Source: CAZYJR01 sp964647905 (GTDB taxonomy: Bacteria > Desulfobacterota > DSM-4660 > Desulfatiglandales > HGW-15). Taken from it: a stretch of 15,023 bases of DNA. The stretch covers positions 1 to 15,023 of the forward strand of contig CAZYJR010000055.1 in assembly GCA_964647905.1 (NCBI GenBank), written 5' to 3'. This document shows positions 1 to 7,761 of this stretch, one piece after another. The notes beneath the pieces were generated by a model. It did not search any database. It saw only the letters and a program-made list of their open reading frames with translations, and was not told the origin of the DNA. Position 1 is the stretch's first letter, and each line of letters begins with the position of its first letter. Both the position numbers and the translations under genes were made by a program.

Positions 1-90
1 GTATGCCCGGTGGTGTGAGAGGGGGGAACCGTAAGGAACCCCCCTACTCGATTGGGCGCCGCGAAGCGCGAAGACCGGATACCTGTACAA
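1..90 (+). promoter_or_regulatory. Probable 3' end of a cobalamin riboswitch (partial, runs off window)
   Basis: The 90 bases ahead of the receptor gene contain a GC-rich hairpin (GGGGGG at about 21-26 against CCCCCC at about 40-45, around GTAAGG). They end in AGACCGGATACCTG at 72-85, which resembles the conserved 3' strand of cobalamin riboswitches (AG-C-GGA-ACCTG). The position directly upstream of a TonB-dependent receptor, with cbiK further downstream, fits B12-repressed expression of corrinoid uptake. The 5' core, including the B12 box, would lie before base 1, so the element cannot be confirmed from this window. The call rests on motif likeness and context only. Confidence 0.5.
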
Positions 91-107
91 CAGGAAAGGA
101 GGAAGCG

Positions 108-2102
108 ATGAGGATGAGGATAATTGGGGTCGCCCTCGCGGCGGCGATCGCCTGGGCCGGGACCTCCCGGGCGGCTGGAGCGGAAGAGGTGGAAGAGCGG
201 GATGCACATGCCTTGGGCGAGGTGGTGGTGACTTCCAGTCGGGTTAGCGAGGAGAGGCGGGAGGTCACGTCACATGTCACTGTCCTTGACCAGGCCACAA
301 TCCGGCGCTCCACAGCGGACACCCTGGACGAACTCCTTGCCGAGCATGCCGTGGGGCACGTTCATCGCTATCCGGGTAGCCTCAGCTCGGTGGGGATGCG
401 TGGATTCCGGACCGAGACCCACGGAAACGATCTGCTGGGCCACGTCCTGATCCTGGTGGACGGGCGGCGGATAGGCACCGGTAATGCGGCCAGGATTCCG
501 GTAAGGAACATCGAGCGGGTGGAGATCGTGAGGGGCCCGGCATCGGTCCAGTACGGCTCGGCCGCCATGGGAGGCGTGGTGAACGTGATCACCAAACAGG
601 GAGAAGGAAGACCCGGCCTGGCTCTCGAGGGCATGTATGGGAGCGATTCCTACAGGGAAGGGGCCTTGTCCCTCTATGGAGAGGCCAAGGGGTTCGATGC
701 CTCGGCAAGCCTCTCGGCCCGGTCCATGGATGGCTATGAGACCGGGGAAGGCGAACATTACGGGAACACCGGCTTTGACCGCGAGGAGTCGGTGAGCCTG
801 AACCTCGGCTGGACGCCGGCGCCCGGGCACCGGATAGGGATCGTTCACATCCGATCGGAGGTGGATGAGGCCGGGAGCCCGTCTTACTTCAGCCAAAACG
901 ACCTGGACGATTACACGGACAGCGTCAACCGCTCCACGGACCTCTCCTATGAGGGCGCCTCATCAGGTGGGATCATGGGCTGGAAGGTGCGATGCTTCGA
1001 GGGCCGGGACAGGACCACTTGGATGGATCCTCTGGAGAGCAATCCGGACGGCTTCGACACCGGGATCCCCTCTGAGCGGGATACCGAGTTTCGGGGTGCA
1101 CAGGCCCAGTTGTCCCTGGACCGCGATCTCTATCTGGTAACCGCCGGGGCGGACTGGACCGAGTACGAGCTCGAGAACACCTGGCTTCCCCGGAGAACCG
1201 GGTATGAAAACCCGGCGGCATTCCTGCTGGGCAAGGTGCGGCTCCTCGACCGGCGGCTGATCCTCAACGGAGGGCTACGCTATGACGACTACGAGGTCGA
1301 GGTGACCGATCCTGCGGGGAGGACCGTGAGCGAGGACCGGGTCACCCCCAGGATCGGGGTCGCCTACATGCTCATGGAGGGCGTGAAGCTCCGGGCCAAT
1401 TACGGAGAGGCCTTTGTCATGCCCGGGGCGGATCAACTGGCGGCGGATTACGTGGCCTTCGGCAGACGCCGAGTGGGAAACCCCGACCTGAAACCCGAGA
1501 CCAGCCGGACCCTGGACGGGGGTGCGGAGTTGACACGAGGGGCCCTGGAGGCGTCGATCACATACTTCATCACCCGCTACAAGGACAAGATCCGGGCGGC
1601 GGCCACGCCGGGGGGAGACAGCACCTGGGAGAACCTGGGCAAGGCCTCGGTGGAGGGCCTGGAGGCGGAGTTCAGCTATGACGTGGGCGCCTGGTTCGAC
1701 TGGCCCTGGGAGGTACGGCCGGAGATCCGGGCGGCGTATCTCACCGAGTATGAGGACGAGATCACCGGGGAAGACCTCCTGAACGTATCCGACCTCCACC
1801 TGGCGGTCGGCTTGGCCGTCTCCTCCCCGGAAGGATCCTGGGCGCGCATCCGGGCGTCCTACCGGGGCCCGAAGCACGAGGAAGACTTTGAGAGCGGTGT
1901 GTTCCCCGCGCCGGTGGTGGAAACAGGAGGATTCACCCTGGTGCACCTCTCAGCATGCAAGACCCTGGTTCGGACGGACAGGGCCGGGACCCTTAGCGCC
2001 CGTATAGAGGTCAAGAACCTCCTGGACCGTTCATACGAGCACGTAAAGGGATACCCCATGCCCGGCAGGCAGGTCTTCGGCGGGCTGGAGTGGCGATTCT
2101 AA
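108..2102 (+). CDS. TonB-dependent outer-membrane receptor, BtuB/cobalamin- or siderophore-type
   Basis: This is a 664-residue outer-membrane active transporter powered by TonB-ExbBD, probably for corrinoids. A longer frame opens at base 3, but the ATG at 108 has AGGAAAGGAGG just upstream and gives a clean signal peptide (MRMRII then an Ala-rich core, cleavage likely near AAGA, residue 25). A TonB box, EVVVTSS, lies at about 38-44. The plug domain (about 45-165) shows VGMRGFR, ILVDGRR, IERVEIVRGPASVQYGSAAMGGVVNVITK, all typical of the family. The rest is a beta-barrel with a late PEXSRTLDGGAEL-type strand, a KNLLDRSYE motif and a terminal Phe (EWRF), as outer-membrane insertion requires. The possible cobalamin riboswitch upstream and cbiK downstream favour a BtuB-like role. 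Siderophore or other metal-chelate uptake cannot be excluded, since specificity is not readable from these motifs. Confidence 0.9.
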   Translation: MRMRIIGVALAAAIAWAGTSRAAGAEEVEERDAHALGEVVVTSSRVSEERREVTSHVTVLDQATIRRSTADTLDELLAEHAVGHVHRYPGSLSSVGMRGFRTETHGNDLLGHVLILVDGRRIGTGNAARIPVRNIERVEIVRGPASVQYGSAAMGGVVNVITKQGEGRPGLALEGMYGSDSYREGALSLYGEAKGFDASASLSARSMDGYETGEGEHYGNTGFDREESVSLNLGWTPAPGHRIGIVHIRSEVDEAGSPSYFSQNDLDDYTDSVNRSTDLSYEGASSGGIMGWKVRCFEGRDRTTWMDPLESNPDGFDTGIPSERDTEFRGAQAQLSLDRDLYLVTAGADWTEYELENTWLPRRTGYENPAAFLLGKVRLLDRRLILNGGLRYDDYEVEVTDPAGRTVSEDRVTPRIGVAYMLMEGVKLRANYGEAFVMPGADQLAADYVAFGRRRVGNPDLKPETSRTLDGGAELTRGALEASITYFITRYKDKIRAAATPGGDSTWENLGKASVEGLEAEFSYDVGAWFDWPWEVRPEIRAAYLTEYEDEITGEDLLNVSDLHLAVGLAVSSPEGSWARIRASYRGPKHEEDFESGVFPAPVVETGGFTLVHLSACKTLVRTDRAGTLSARIEVKNLLDRSYEHVKGYPMPGRQVFGGLEWRF

Positions 2103-2177
2103 AGCTTATCGATAGAGGTCGACCCAATTTATCAAATACCTTTCGTGGTTTCTTGTTTAGGGCATAGGCCTGATCCG

Positions 2178-2253
2178 AGGCTTTTCTTCATCCTATCAGC
2201 CATTTAGCTGTTCGAGCCCGAAATGAGTGGGAGGCTCGGGCTGGAAAAAGCCT
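2178..2253. repeat. Nested imperfect inverted repeat in the gap after the receptor gene
   Basis: An outer pair, AGGCTTTTC (2178-2186) and GAAAAAGCCT (2244-2253, one extra A), encloses an inner pair AGCCCGA (2215-2221) and TCGGGCT (2236-2242). The inner arm can also pair in a shifted register (CGAGCC with GGCTCG). There is no T-tract directly after the stem on either strand, so it is not a standard intrinsic terminator. It could be a transcript-end structure for the receptor gene or a leftover of the event that brought in the next gene. The rest of the 234-base gap is AT-richer than its surroundings and holds no visible gene. Confidence 0.35.
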
Positions 2254-2264
2254 TCGAGGCACTC

Positions 2265-2292
2265 TTGACATCTCCTGCAATTGTGATAGGCT
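2265..2292 (+). promoter_or_regulatory. Candidate sigma-70-type promoter for the AAA_14/DUF4143 gene
   Basis: A perfect -35 hexamer TTGACA (2265-2270) is followed after 16 bases by TAGGCT (2287-2292), a weak -10 match of three in six. It lies about 45 bases before the ATG at 2337. The -35 match and the position support it; the poor -10 keeps confidence low. Confidence 0.3.
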
Positions 2293-2336
2293 AGTCGTCA
2301 AATTTCATAGAAAAATGACGATGGCATATACGGCTT

Positions 2337-3485
2337 ATGCTTGACAGACTTATCAAGGCTCCAAGACAGAGCTTTTTTCTTCTGGGTCCCCGGGGAACCG
2401 GTAAGAGCACGTGGCTCAGAGCCAAATTCCCGGATGCCCACGTAGTCGACCTCCTGTCTGAGGAAACGCACCAGAGGCTTCTGGCTAATCCCGGTCAATT
2501 CGCGCGCGAACTTCGCGCTGCTTCCACCGGCCGCTGGGTTATCGTGGACGAGGTGCAGCGGCTGCCGAATCTACTCAACGAGGTTCATCGCTTTATGGAG
2601 GAAAAGCGGCTTAATTTCGTCTTATGTGGCTCGAGCGCCCGAAAGTTGAAGCGTGCCGGCGTAAACCTTCTGGCAGGCCGAGCCCTGCACCGGTCTATGC
2701 ACCCCTTTGTGCCCGAAGAACTCGGCGATAAATTCGACTTGGAAGAGACTCTGCGGCATGGTTCGCTGCCCGTTGTCTGGGATTCAACAGCCAAACAGGA
2801 GAGCCTCTCAGCTTATGTTCAACTTTATTTGAAAGAGGAAATTCAGGCAGAAGCGCTCGTCCGCAACCTGCCTGGTTTTGCCCGTTTTCTCCCAATTGCT
2901 GCTCTCATGCACGGGAAGAACATCAACGTGAGCAACATTGCACGAGAATCAGGCGTGGCAAGGACAACGGTGACAGGATATCTTGATATCCTGGAAGAGA
3001 CACTCCTGTGCTTCAGGCTGCCCGCCCTTGAGGCCAAGGTGCGTGTCCGCGAGCGCAAGCTGCCCAAATGGTATTGGTGCGACCCTGGCATTGTTAGGGC
3101 CATGAAGCGGGCTGAAGGACGGACCGCGCCGGAGGAAGAAGGGGCCTTGTTCGAGGGCATGGTCGCACAGTTGGTAAGGGCATACAGAGATTACCGAGGC
3201 ATATGCGACGCATTCTTCTATTGGGCGCTTTCTGGTCGAAGCTCACAGGAAGTCGATTTCATCCTCGTTCGAGGTTCTGATCTCATCGCTGTCGAGGCAA
3301 AATCTGGAAAAACCTTCAGGAACGCATGGTGTAAGGGACTACGCGTCATTGAATCACTCAAAGGCGTGCGCCGACGTATCATCGTCTATCCTCGTGGACC
3401 GGCGATGAGGACGGAGGACGGCATCGATGTCTTACCCTTCAGAGAATTCGCCGACGAATTAGCCTCTGACACCCTATGGGGGTAA
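2337..3485 (+). CDS. AAA_14 / DUF4143 family ATPase
   Basis: This is a 382-residue protein of the common AAA_14-DUF4143 family, whose cellular role is poorly defined. These genes are scattered, frequently transferred, and have been suspected of toxin-antitoxin or defence-like functions without firm proof. The N-terminal ATPase has Walker A GPRGTGKS (17-24), Walker B WVIVDE (67-72) and a sensor-like LCGSSARKL (96-104). A helix-turn-helix-like stretch (about 195-225, ISNIARESGVARTTV-like) follows. The C-terminal domain has EVDF (D307) and VEAKSG (E320, K322), a PD-(D/E)XK-like arrangement typical of DUF4143. The ATG at 2337 begins the family's usual N-terminus, though no strong ribosome binding site precedes it. 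GC is lower than in its neighbours and the gene separates two B12-linked genes, so it is probably a later insertion carrying its own promoter. Confidence 0.88.
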   Translation: MLDRLIKAPRQSFFLLGPRGTGKSTWLRAKFPDAHVVDLLSEETHQRLLANPGQFARELRAASTGRWVIVDEVQRLPNLLNEVHRFMEEKRLNFVLCGSSARKLKRAGVNLLAGRALHRSMHPFVPEELGDKFDLEETLRHGSLPVVWDSTAKQESLSAYVQLYLKEEIQAEALVRNLPGFARFLPIAALMHGKNINVSNIARESGVARTTVTGYLDILEETLLCFRLPALEAKVRVRERKLPKWYWCDPGIVRAMKRAEGRTAPEEEGALFEGMVAQLVRAYRDYRGICDAFFYWALSGRSSQEVDFILVRGSDLIAVEAKSGKTFRNAWCKGLRVIESLKGVRRRIIVYPRGPAMRTEDGIDVLPFREFADELASDTLWG

Positions 3486-3594
3486 CGGGATAGGAGGACC
3501 GGTAAAGGATAGGAATTTACTTTTTGAACGGCCTGATAGACGAAAAAATCGTGTAGGGCCTAGTGACGGCGTATGACATCCTTCGGAGAGGAGC

Positions 3595-4410
3595 ATGGAC
3601 CTTTGGAAGGGACCAAGGCCTTCGGTTCCCATCGTGATCACGGCCTTCGGGACCACCACCAGGGCCTTGGAGACCTATGACCGCATTGAGGCAAGATGCA
3701 GGGAGCGGTTCCCGGAGTGCGAGGTCCGATGGGCCTACTCCTCGCGCATGGTCAAGGACCGGGTCAAGCACCGGCGCGCCTTGAACTTCCCGGACCCTGT
3801 GGAGGTGCTCTCGGCCCTTTACGCAGAGGGGCATACCTGGGCCGTGGTCCAGTCGCTCCATGTGATATGCGGGCACGAATTCCACCGGCTGGCGCGCTTG
3901 GCCGAGGAGAGCCCGATCCGCACCTCTATGGGGCTTCCTCTGCTGACCGCACCGGATGACCTCGAGGAGGTGGCGCGGGTCCTGTCACCCGAGCTTTGCA
4001 CGGCCGGGGACGAAGCCGCCGTCCTGGTGGGGCACGGCACGGACCATCCCGCGTGGTGCGCCTATGCCGCGCTCGAGCAGCGGGCCCGGCGCCTTGCCGG
4101 CCCCCATGTTTACGTGGGCGTGGTGGAGGGCTCCCCGGGACCCGAGGAGATACTGGAGAGGGTCCTGGGGGCCGGGTACGAACGGGTGCGGCTGTTTCCT
4201 TTCATGCTGGTGGCGGGCCGCCACTTCCTGGAGGACCTATCAGGGCCTGAGGACTCCTGGAAGTCGGCCTTTGAGGCCCGGGGCCTCGGGGTGGCCCTGG
4301 ATGGAAAGGGCCTGGGCGCCCGGGACGGGGTCATAGAGGTCTTCCTCCGCCATGCGGCCGAGGCCGTGGACGTTATCCCGGAATCCGCCGGGCCCCGGCG
4401 AGAATCGTAG
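3595..4410 (+). CDS. cbiK: Sirohydrochlorin cobaltochelatase CbiK
   Basis: CbiK inserts Co2+ into sirohydrochlorin (or its precorrin-2 form) to give cobalt-sirohydrochlorin, the committing step of the anaerobic cobalamin pathway; some homologues also serve haem or sirohaem branches. The 271-residue length matches the family. Three metal-site residues align with His145, Glu175 and His207 of the Salmonella enzyme: H147 in LVGHGTDHP, E178 in GVVEGSP and H210 in MLVAGRHFLEDLSG. The family signature continues with PEDSWK. The N-terminus shows the usual VITAFGTT strand. There is no signal peptide, so this is a cytoplasmic form, unlike the exported CbiK of some Desulfovibrio. The ATG at 3595 follows GGAGAGGAG. 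Its partner in purpose is probably the TonB-dependent receptor at 108, from which it is separated by the AAA_14 gene. Confidence 0.93.
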   Translation: MDLWKGPRPSVPIVITAFGTTTRALETYDRIEARCRERFPECEVRWAYSSRMVKDRVKHRRALNFPDPVEVLSALYAEGHTWAVVQSLHVICGHEFHRLARLAEESPIRTSMGLPLLTAPDDLEEVARVLSPELCTAGDEAAVLVGHGTDHPAWCAYAALEQRARRLAGPHVYVGVVEGSPGPEEILERVLGAGYERVRLFPFMLVAGRHFLEDLSGPEDSWKSAFEARGLGVALDGKGLGARDGVIEVFLRHAAEAVDVIPESAGPRRES

Positions 4411-4462
4411 AGATCAGCGGCCGAGCTCGAGCGGGGCCGGTTTCAGAGAGCCTGGCAGCCTT

Positions 4463-5797
4463 TCAGCGTCGGGCGGCGCGTTTGGCGGCCTGGAGCCTTT
4501 CCCAGGAAAACTCGGGGCCCCGGCAGGGAAAGAAGGTGTTGTTGTGATAGAGGGGCTCGTTTTCCAGGTCAAAGGGGCTGGCGGCCTTGGCCGCCGGCCA
4601 GAGCGGGGTGCCGGGGAGGGGGGAGAACTCGGCCGGATAAGGCCGGGCCCCTGCGGCGCGGACGTATTGGGCCGCTGAGACCAGGTCTGACGGATCCTGG
4701 CCGGGGAGCCCGTAGAGGAGATAGACTCCGATCTCCGAGGCGTCGAATCCCGCCCTCTTGAGATTGGCCAGTGCGGTCTCGAACTCATCCGGCCCCACCT
4801 TGCCTCCCCAGGCCTCCTGTTTCGCCGGGTCGTGGGTCTCAAGGCCCAGTCTCAGCGTCTTGAAGCCCGCTGCGAACATCAGATCCGCCAGCTCTCGGGT
4901 GATCAATCCCACGTGGAGCCCGTTGGGGGCGTGGAAGCGGATCCGGAGCTCGCGGCTGACCACGGATTCCAGAATGGGGAGTATGTGCTCCCCGGCGTCT
5001 ACCAGGAGGGCGTCGTCGAAGAACACGAAGTCGCGGAGGCCGAGGCGGAAGCGCCGGTCCTCGATCTCGTCCAAGACGTTTTCGGGAGGGCGCTGGAAGA
5101 ACCCGGGTCGTAGAAGCCCGGAGGCGCAGTAAGGACACCGGTACGGGCATCCCCGGGAAGTGAGGAGCGGGGCGAACGCCGGCTCGGGGTACAGATCCAG
5201 GGCCGGCCGGAGCATTGACCAGGGCTCCCCCGAGCCTACGGGATCGACCAGGTTCAGGCCGAGGAGTTCATTCAAGATCCGGATTATCCGATCTTCCGCC
5301 GGACCGGAGACCACCAGGTCCGCCCCTGTGGTCGAGGCGGCGTGGTGCCGGCAGAGTGTGGCGTAGATCCCGCCCAGGATCACCGGGACCCCCGGCCATA
5401 TCTCCTTTGCCAGGGAAACGGCGCGGGCGACCCCGGGGTACCAGTAGGTCATGATCGATGTCACCAGGATCGCCACCGGAGGCTCGGCGCTGCGGACATC
5501 GCCTGCAAAGACCTCTTCGGGCAGACCGTAGCGGGCGAAGCGGCGGGGGATGCCTCGCAAAGGCTCCGGGGTGGGGACTGTCTCCCGCCGCCAGGGCCCT
5601 GTGCCCGGAAGGGCATTCTTCTTGACCGGGGCCTCGGAGCGCGGGTGGAGTCGGTCCAGGCAGTCGACCAGGGTTACCCGGCAGCCGGCCCGGCCCAAGA
5701 GGTCCGCTAGGTAGAGCAGCCCCAAGGGCCTTGCCCACAGGTCGTATGCGGCGAAGTCGTATATCCAGGGGTTGATGGCTAGGATGCTCGGCTTCAT
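4463..5797 (-). CDS. Radical SAM protein with B12-binding-like N-terminal domain
   Basis: This 444-residue protein is an iron-sulphur enzyme that would cleave S-adenosylmethionine to start radical chemistry. Residues 1-180 have the Rossmann-like layout of cobalamin-binding radical SAM proteins (NPWIYDFAAYDLWARPLGLLYLADLL at about 9-34, VILGGIYAT at 139-147). The radical SAM domain begins at about 208 with RGCPYRCPYC, where C217, C221 and C224 form the CxxxCxxC motif. FVFFDDALL, LRLGLET and YLLYGLPGQ fit later family strands. The cobalamin-ligating DxHxxG motif is not visible, so B12 may not be bound in the usual base-off way. The gene lies 77 bases after the aminotransferase on the same strand, with a modest TAAGGT ribosome site before the ATG, so co-transcription is likely. 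The substrate is unknown; methylthiotransferase or methyltransferase labels would be guesses. Confidence 0.85.
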   Translation of the reverse strand: MKPSILAINPWIYDFAAYDLWARPLGLLYLADLLGRAGCRVTLVDCLDRLHPRSEAPVKKNALPGTGPWRRETVPTPEPLRGIPRRFARYGLPEEVFAGDVRSAEPPVAILVTSIMTYWYPGVARAVSLAKEIWPGVPVILGGIYATLCRHHAASTTGADLVVSGPAEDRIIRILNELLGLNLVDPVGSGEPWSMLRPALDLYPEPAFAPLLTSRGCPYRCPYCASGLLRPGFFQRPPENVLDEIEDRRFRLGLRDFVFFDDALLVDAGEHILPILESVVSRELRIRFHAPNGLHVGLITRELADLMFAAGFKTLRLGLETHDPAKQEAWGGKVGPDEFETALANLKRAGFDASEIGVYLLYGLPGQDPSDLVSAAQYVRAAGARPYPAEFSPLPGTPLWPAAKAASPFDLENEPLYHNNTFFPCRGPEFSWERLQAAKRAARR

Positions 5798-5874
5798 TCA
5801 CCAGACCTTAGTCCAGCGCCGGGGGATTCTCAAGGATGTTGGAACAGCGGTATCGAGCCCTCCTGCTTGCTTGA

Positions 5875-7002
5875 TTACTTGCGGCGGAAGAGTGGGGAGC
5901 TTTCAAGGAAGCGCTCGAGGATTTCCAGGCATTCGGGGAGGTTCCTGCGGCCGAACCCGATCCGGAACTCGTTGTACCCTTTGCCGTAGAGCGTCCCCGG
6001 CAAAAGGAGGAGGCCGGCATCGCGGACAAGGGCGCGGCAGAAGGAATCGACTTCGCCCTGCAACAGGGTCGGGAAGGCTATGGGCCCGGCCGGCGGCCGC
6101 TGCCAGAGGAAGCGCTCGGCGCGGCGTTCGAAGAATGCGTCCAGGAGATCGAGGTTCCTGCGGGCGATACCGAGGTTGCGCTCAACAATGGAGTCCCTAT
6201 GCCTCAGCGCCAGCGCGGCCAGGAGCTCGCTCGGCGCGCTGTTGCAGATCGTCGTGTAGTCCTTGAATGCTGCCATCCGCTCCAACAGGCGGGCGTTGTT
6301 CGTCGCTATCCATCCGATGCGCAGGCCCGGCAGCCCGTAGGTCTTGGACATCACTCCCAGGGAAACGGCGCGCTCATTCAGGTCGGCCATTGCCGGGAGG
6401 CGCTCTGCCGGGTCATGCTCCAGACCGCGGTATACCTCGTCCGAGAACACCATGAATCCGTGCCGTTCGGACAAGGCGGAGAGATCCTGCAGGAAGCCGG
6501 CATCAGGCAGCCATCCGGTCGGGTTGTGGGGGAGGTTGATTACAACCAACCGTGTCCTGCCGGTAAGAGAGCGCTCGAGGGCGTCGAGATCCAGTGACCA
6601 CGCCCGGTTTCGGTCGCCCCGCCATTCCGCCACTTCCGCGCCCAGGGCGGAGGCCACGGCCCCCAGCGACTGGTAGTACGGGGAGTGTACGACAACGTGG
6701 TCCCCGGGGTCGAGCGCGACGTTCATGAAATTGAAGATCGCCTCCTCCGCACCGGAATGTACAAGAATCCCGTCCCTGGATATGCGGTCATACAGCCCCG
6801 CTATCTCATCACGCAGCTCCGGGTCGCCCGCCGACTCGGTATATCCCAGCCACAGGGAGGACAACCGCTCCTCGGCTCCGGGTTCAAAGCCGAGCAGCTC
6901 TCCGACTGTCATACTCTCGCAGTCCGATGAGCACATCAGCCAGGGGGTGGTGAATTCGTACTCTGCGAAATAGCGCTCCAGGCGAAAAGGTTCCGGCTTC
7001 AT
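5875..7002 (-). CDS. PLP-dependent aminotransferase, class I/II (fold type I)
   Basis: This 375-residue enzyme would move an amino group, or act as a related PLP lyase or cyclase, on an amino acid; the substrate is not evident. Fold type I landmarks are in order: SGAEEAIF (83-90, cofactor phosphate loop), Y110 in HSPYYQS, N160 in NLPHNPTG, D188 and Y191 in SDEVYRG, the Schiff-base Lys K220 in MSKTYGLPGLRIGW, and the carboxylate-binding Arg R347 in EFRIGF. The frame extends upstream to 7479, but the ATG at 7002 has GGAG seven bases ahead and starts the family-like sequence. The extension would run antisense through the divergent DUF1285 gene. The gene is first in a two-gene unit with the radical SAM protein, so the pair may act in one small-molecule pathway. 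Capreomycidine-synthase-like aminotransferases are a possible subfamily, from memory and unverified. Confidence 0.87.
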   Translation of the reverse strand: MKPEPFRLERYFAEYEFTTPWLMCSSDCESMTVGELLGFEPGAEERLSSLWLGYTESAGDPELRDEIAGLYDRISRDGILVHSGAEEAIFNFMNVALDPGDHVVVHSPYYQSLGAVASALGAEVAEWRGDRNRAWSLDLDALERSLTGRTRLVVINLPHNPTGWLPDAGFLQDLSALSERHGFMVFSDEVYRGLEHDPAERLPAMADLNERAVSLGVMSKTYGLPGLRIGWIATNNARLLERMAAFKDYTTICNSAPSELLAALALRHRDSIVERNLGIARRNLDLLDAFFERRAERFLWQRPPAGPIAFPTLLQGEVDSFCRALVRDAGLLLLPGTLYGKGYNEFRIGFGRRNLPECLEILERFLESSPLFRRK

Positions 7003-7191
7003 GATTGATCTCCGGGAACAAACATTATCACGCCCGGCCCCTGCTTGAAACCCATAAGGATACCCTTGAAGGAGTATCGGAGAGGGGCGGCCTTGCCTCG
7101 GGGGGAGGGGGGTGGTAAGGTCAACAAGGTCGAATGGCTCTGGCCGATTGCTGGATGCCTTCCCGGAAGGTCTTGATAAGGGCTTGCTGCC

Positions 7192-7686
7192 ATGAGCGAG
7201 AAGAGATCCGATGAATCCGGTTTCGGTTTTGATGATCTGCCGCCGTGCCTGATCCGGGTGGACAAGGAGGGCCGCATGTGGCATCTGGGTGCGGAGATGA
7301 CAAACGAGGGCATAAACCGCCTGCTCATGGGGCAGGTGGAGCTGGACCCCCTGGGGCGCTACGTGATCACCTTGGGTGGTGATCGGTGCGTGGTGGAAGT
7401 CGAAGACACTTTCTTCGTCATCTCCCGCTTTGACTTCCTTCCGGCCCAAGGGGGACTCCCCGAGGCCGCAGTCGTACACCTCAACGACGGCTCCCGGGAG
7501 GAGCTCGACCCGGCCACCCTGAGGCTAGGACCGGGGAACGTGCTCTACGCCACGGTAAAGGGCGGCCGGTTTCCGGCCCGGTTCCTGAGGAAGAGCTACT
7601 ATCAATTGGCGGGGCATGTTATTGAACGGGACGGGGAGTACGTCCTTCCATACCGCGGTCGTGATTACCCCATAGACGCGTCCTGA
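7192..7686 (+). CDS. DUF1285 family protein
   Basis: This is a 164-residue soluble protein with no signal peptide or membrane segment. The layout matches DUF1285: an N-terminal CLIRVDKEGRMWHLGAEMT stretch (19-37, the usual 'I-x-x-DG-x-W-x-x-G' opening), then DPLGRYVIT (52-60), VEVEDTFFVI (68-77) and alternating short beta strands through to residue 157. The family is widespread in Proteobacteria and has no established function. The ATG at 7192 has only a weak AAGGG about ten bases upstream; no better start is visible. The gene is divergent from the aminotransferase with a 189-base gap and is followed by the PAS gene 75 bases later on the same strand. Confidence 0.75.
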   Translation: MSEKRSDESGFGFDDLPPCLIRVDKEGRMWHLGAEMTNEGINRLLMGQVELDPLGRYVITLGGDRCVVEVEDTFFVISRFDFLPAQGGLPEAAVVHLNDGSREELDPATLRLGPGNVLYATVKGGRFPARFLRKSYYQLAGHVIERDGEYVLPYRGRDYPIDAS

Positions 7687-7761
7687 GAGAGAAAAGGGGG
7701 CTTGGGAATAGGGGGCGTCGACGGGCGGGGCGGGGTGCATTTGCCGCACGGAGGCTGGCTC

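Noticed and set aside
3..107. Upstream start for the TonB-dependent receptor at base 3
   Set aside because: It would translate the riboswitch-like leader and bury the signal peptide; ATG 108 has a strong Shine-Dalgarno.
1275..1946. Minus-strand open frame opposite the receptor barrel
   Set aside because: No ribosome site or domain is seen, and it overlaps a well-supported gene in full.
2167..3537. GGCCTGAT repeated on both sides of the AAA_14 gene (2167-2174 and 3530-3537), as possible insertion-site duplications
   Set aside because: An 8-base match is expected by chance in this length, and no terminal inverted repeats or transposase accompany it.
7003..7479. N-terminal extension of the aminotransferase reading frame by 159 residues
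   Set aside because: It would run antisense through the DUF1285 gene, its sequence does not resemble the family, and the ATG at 7002 has a good ribosome site.
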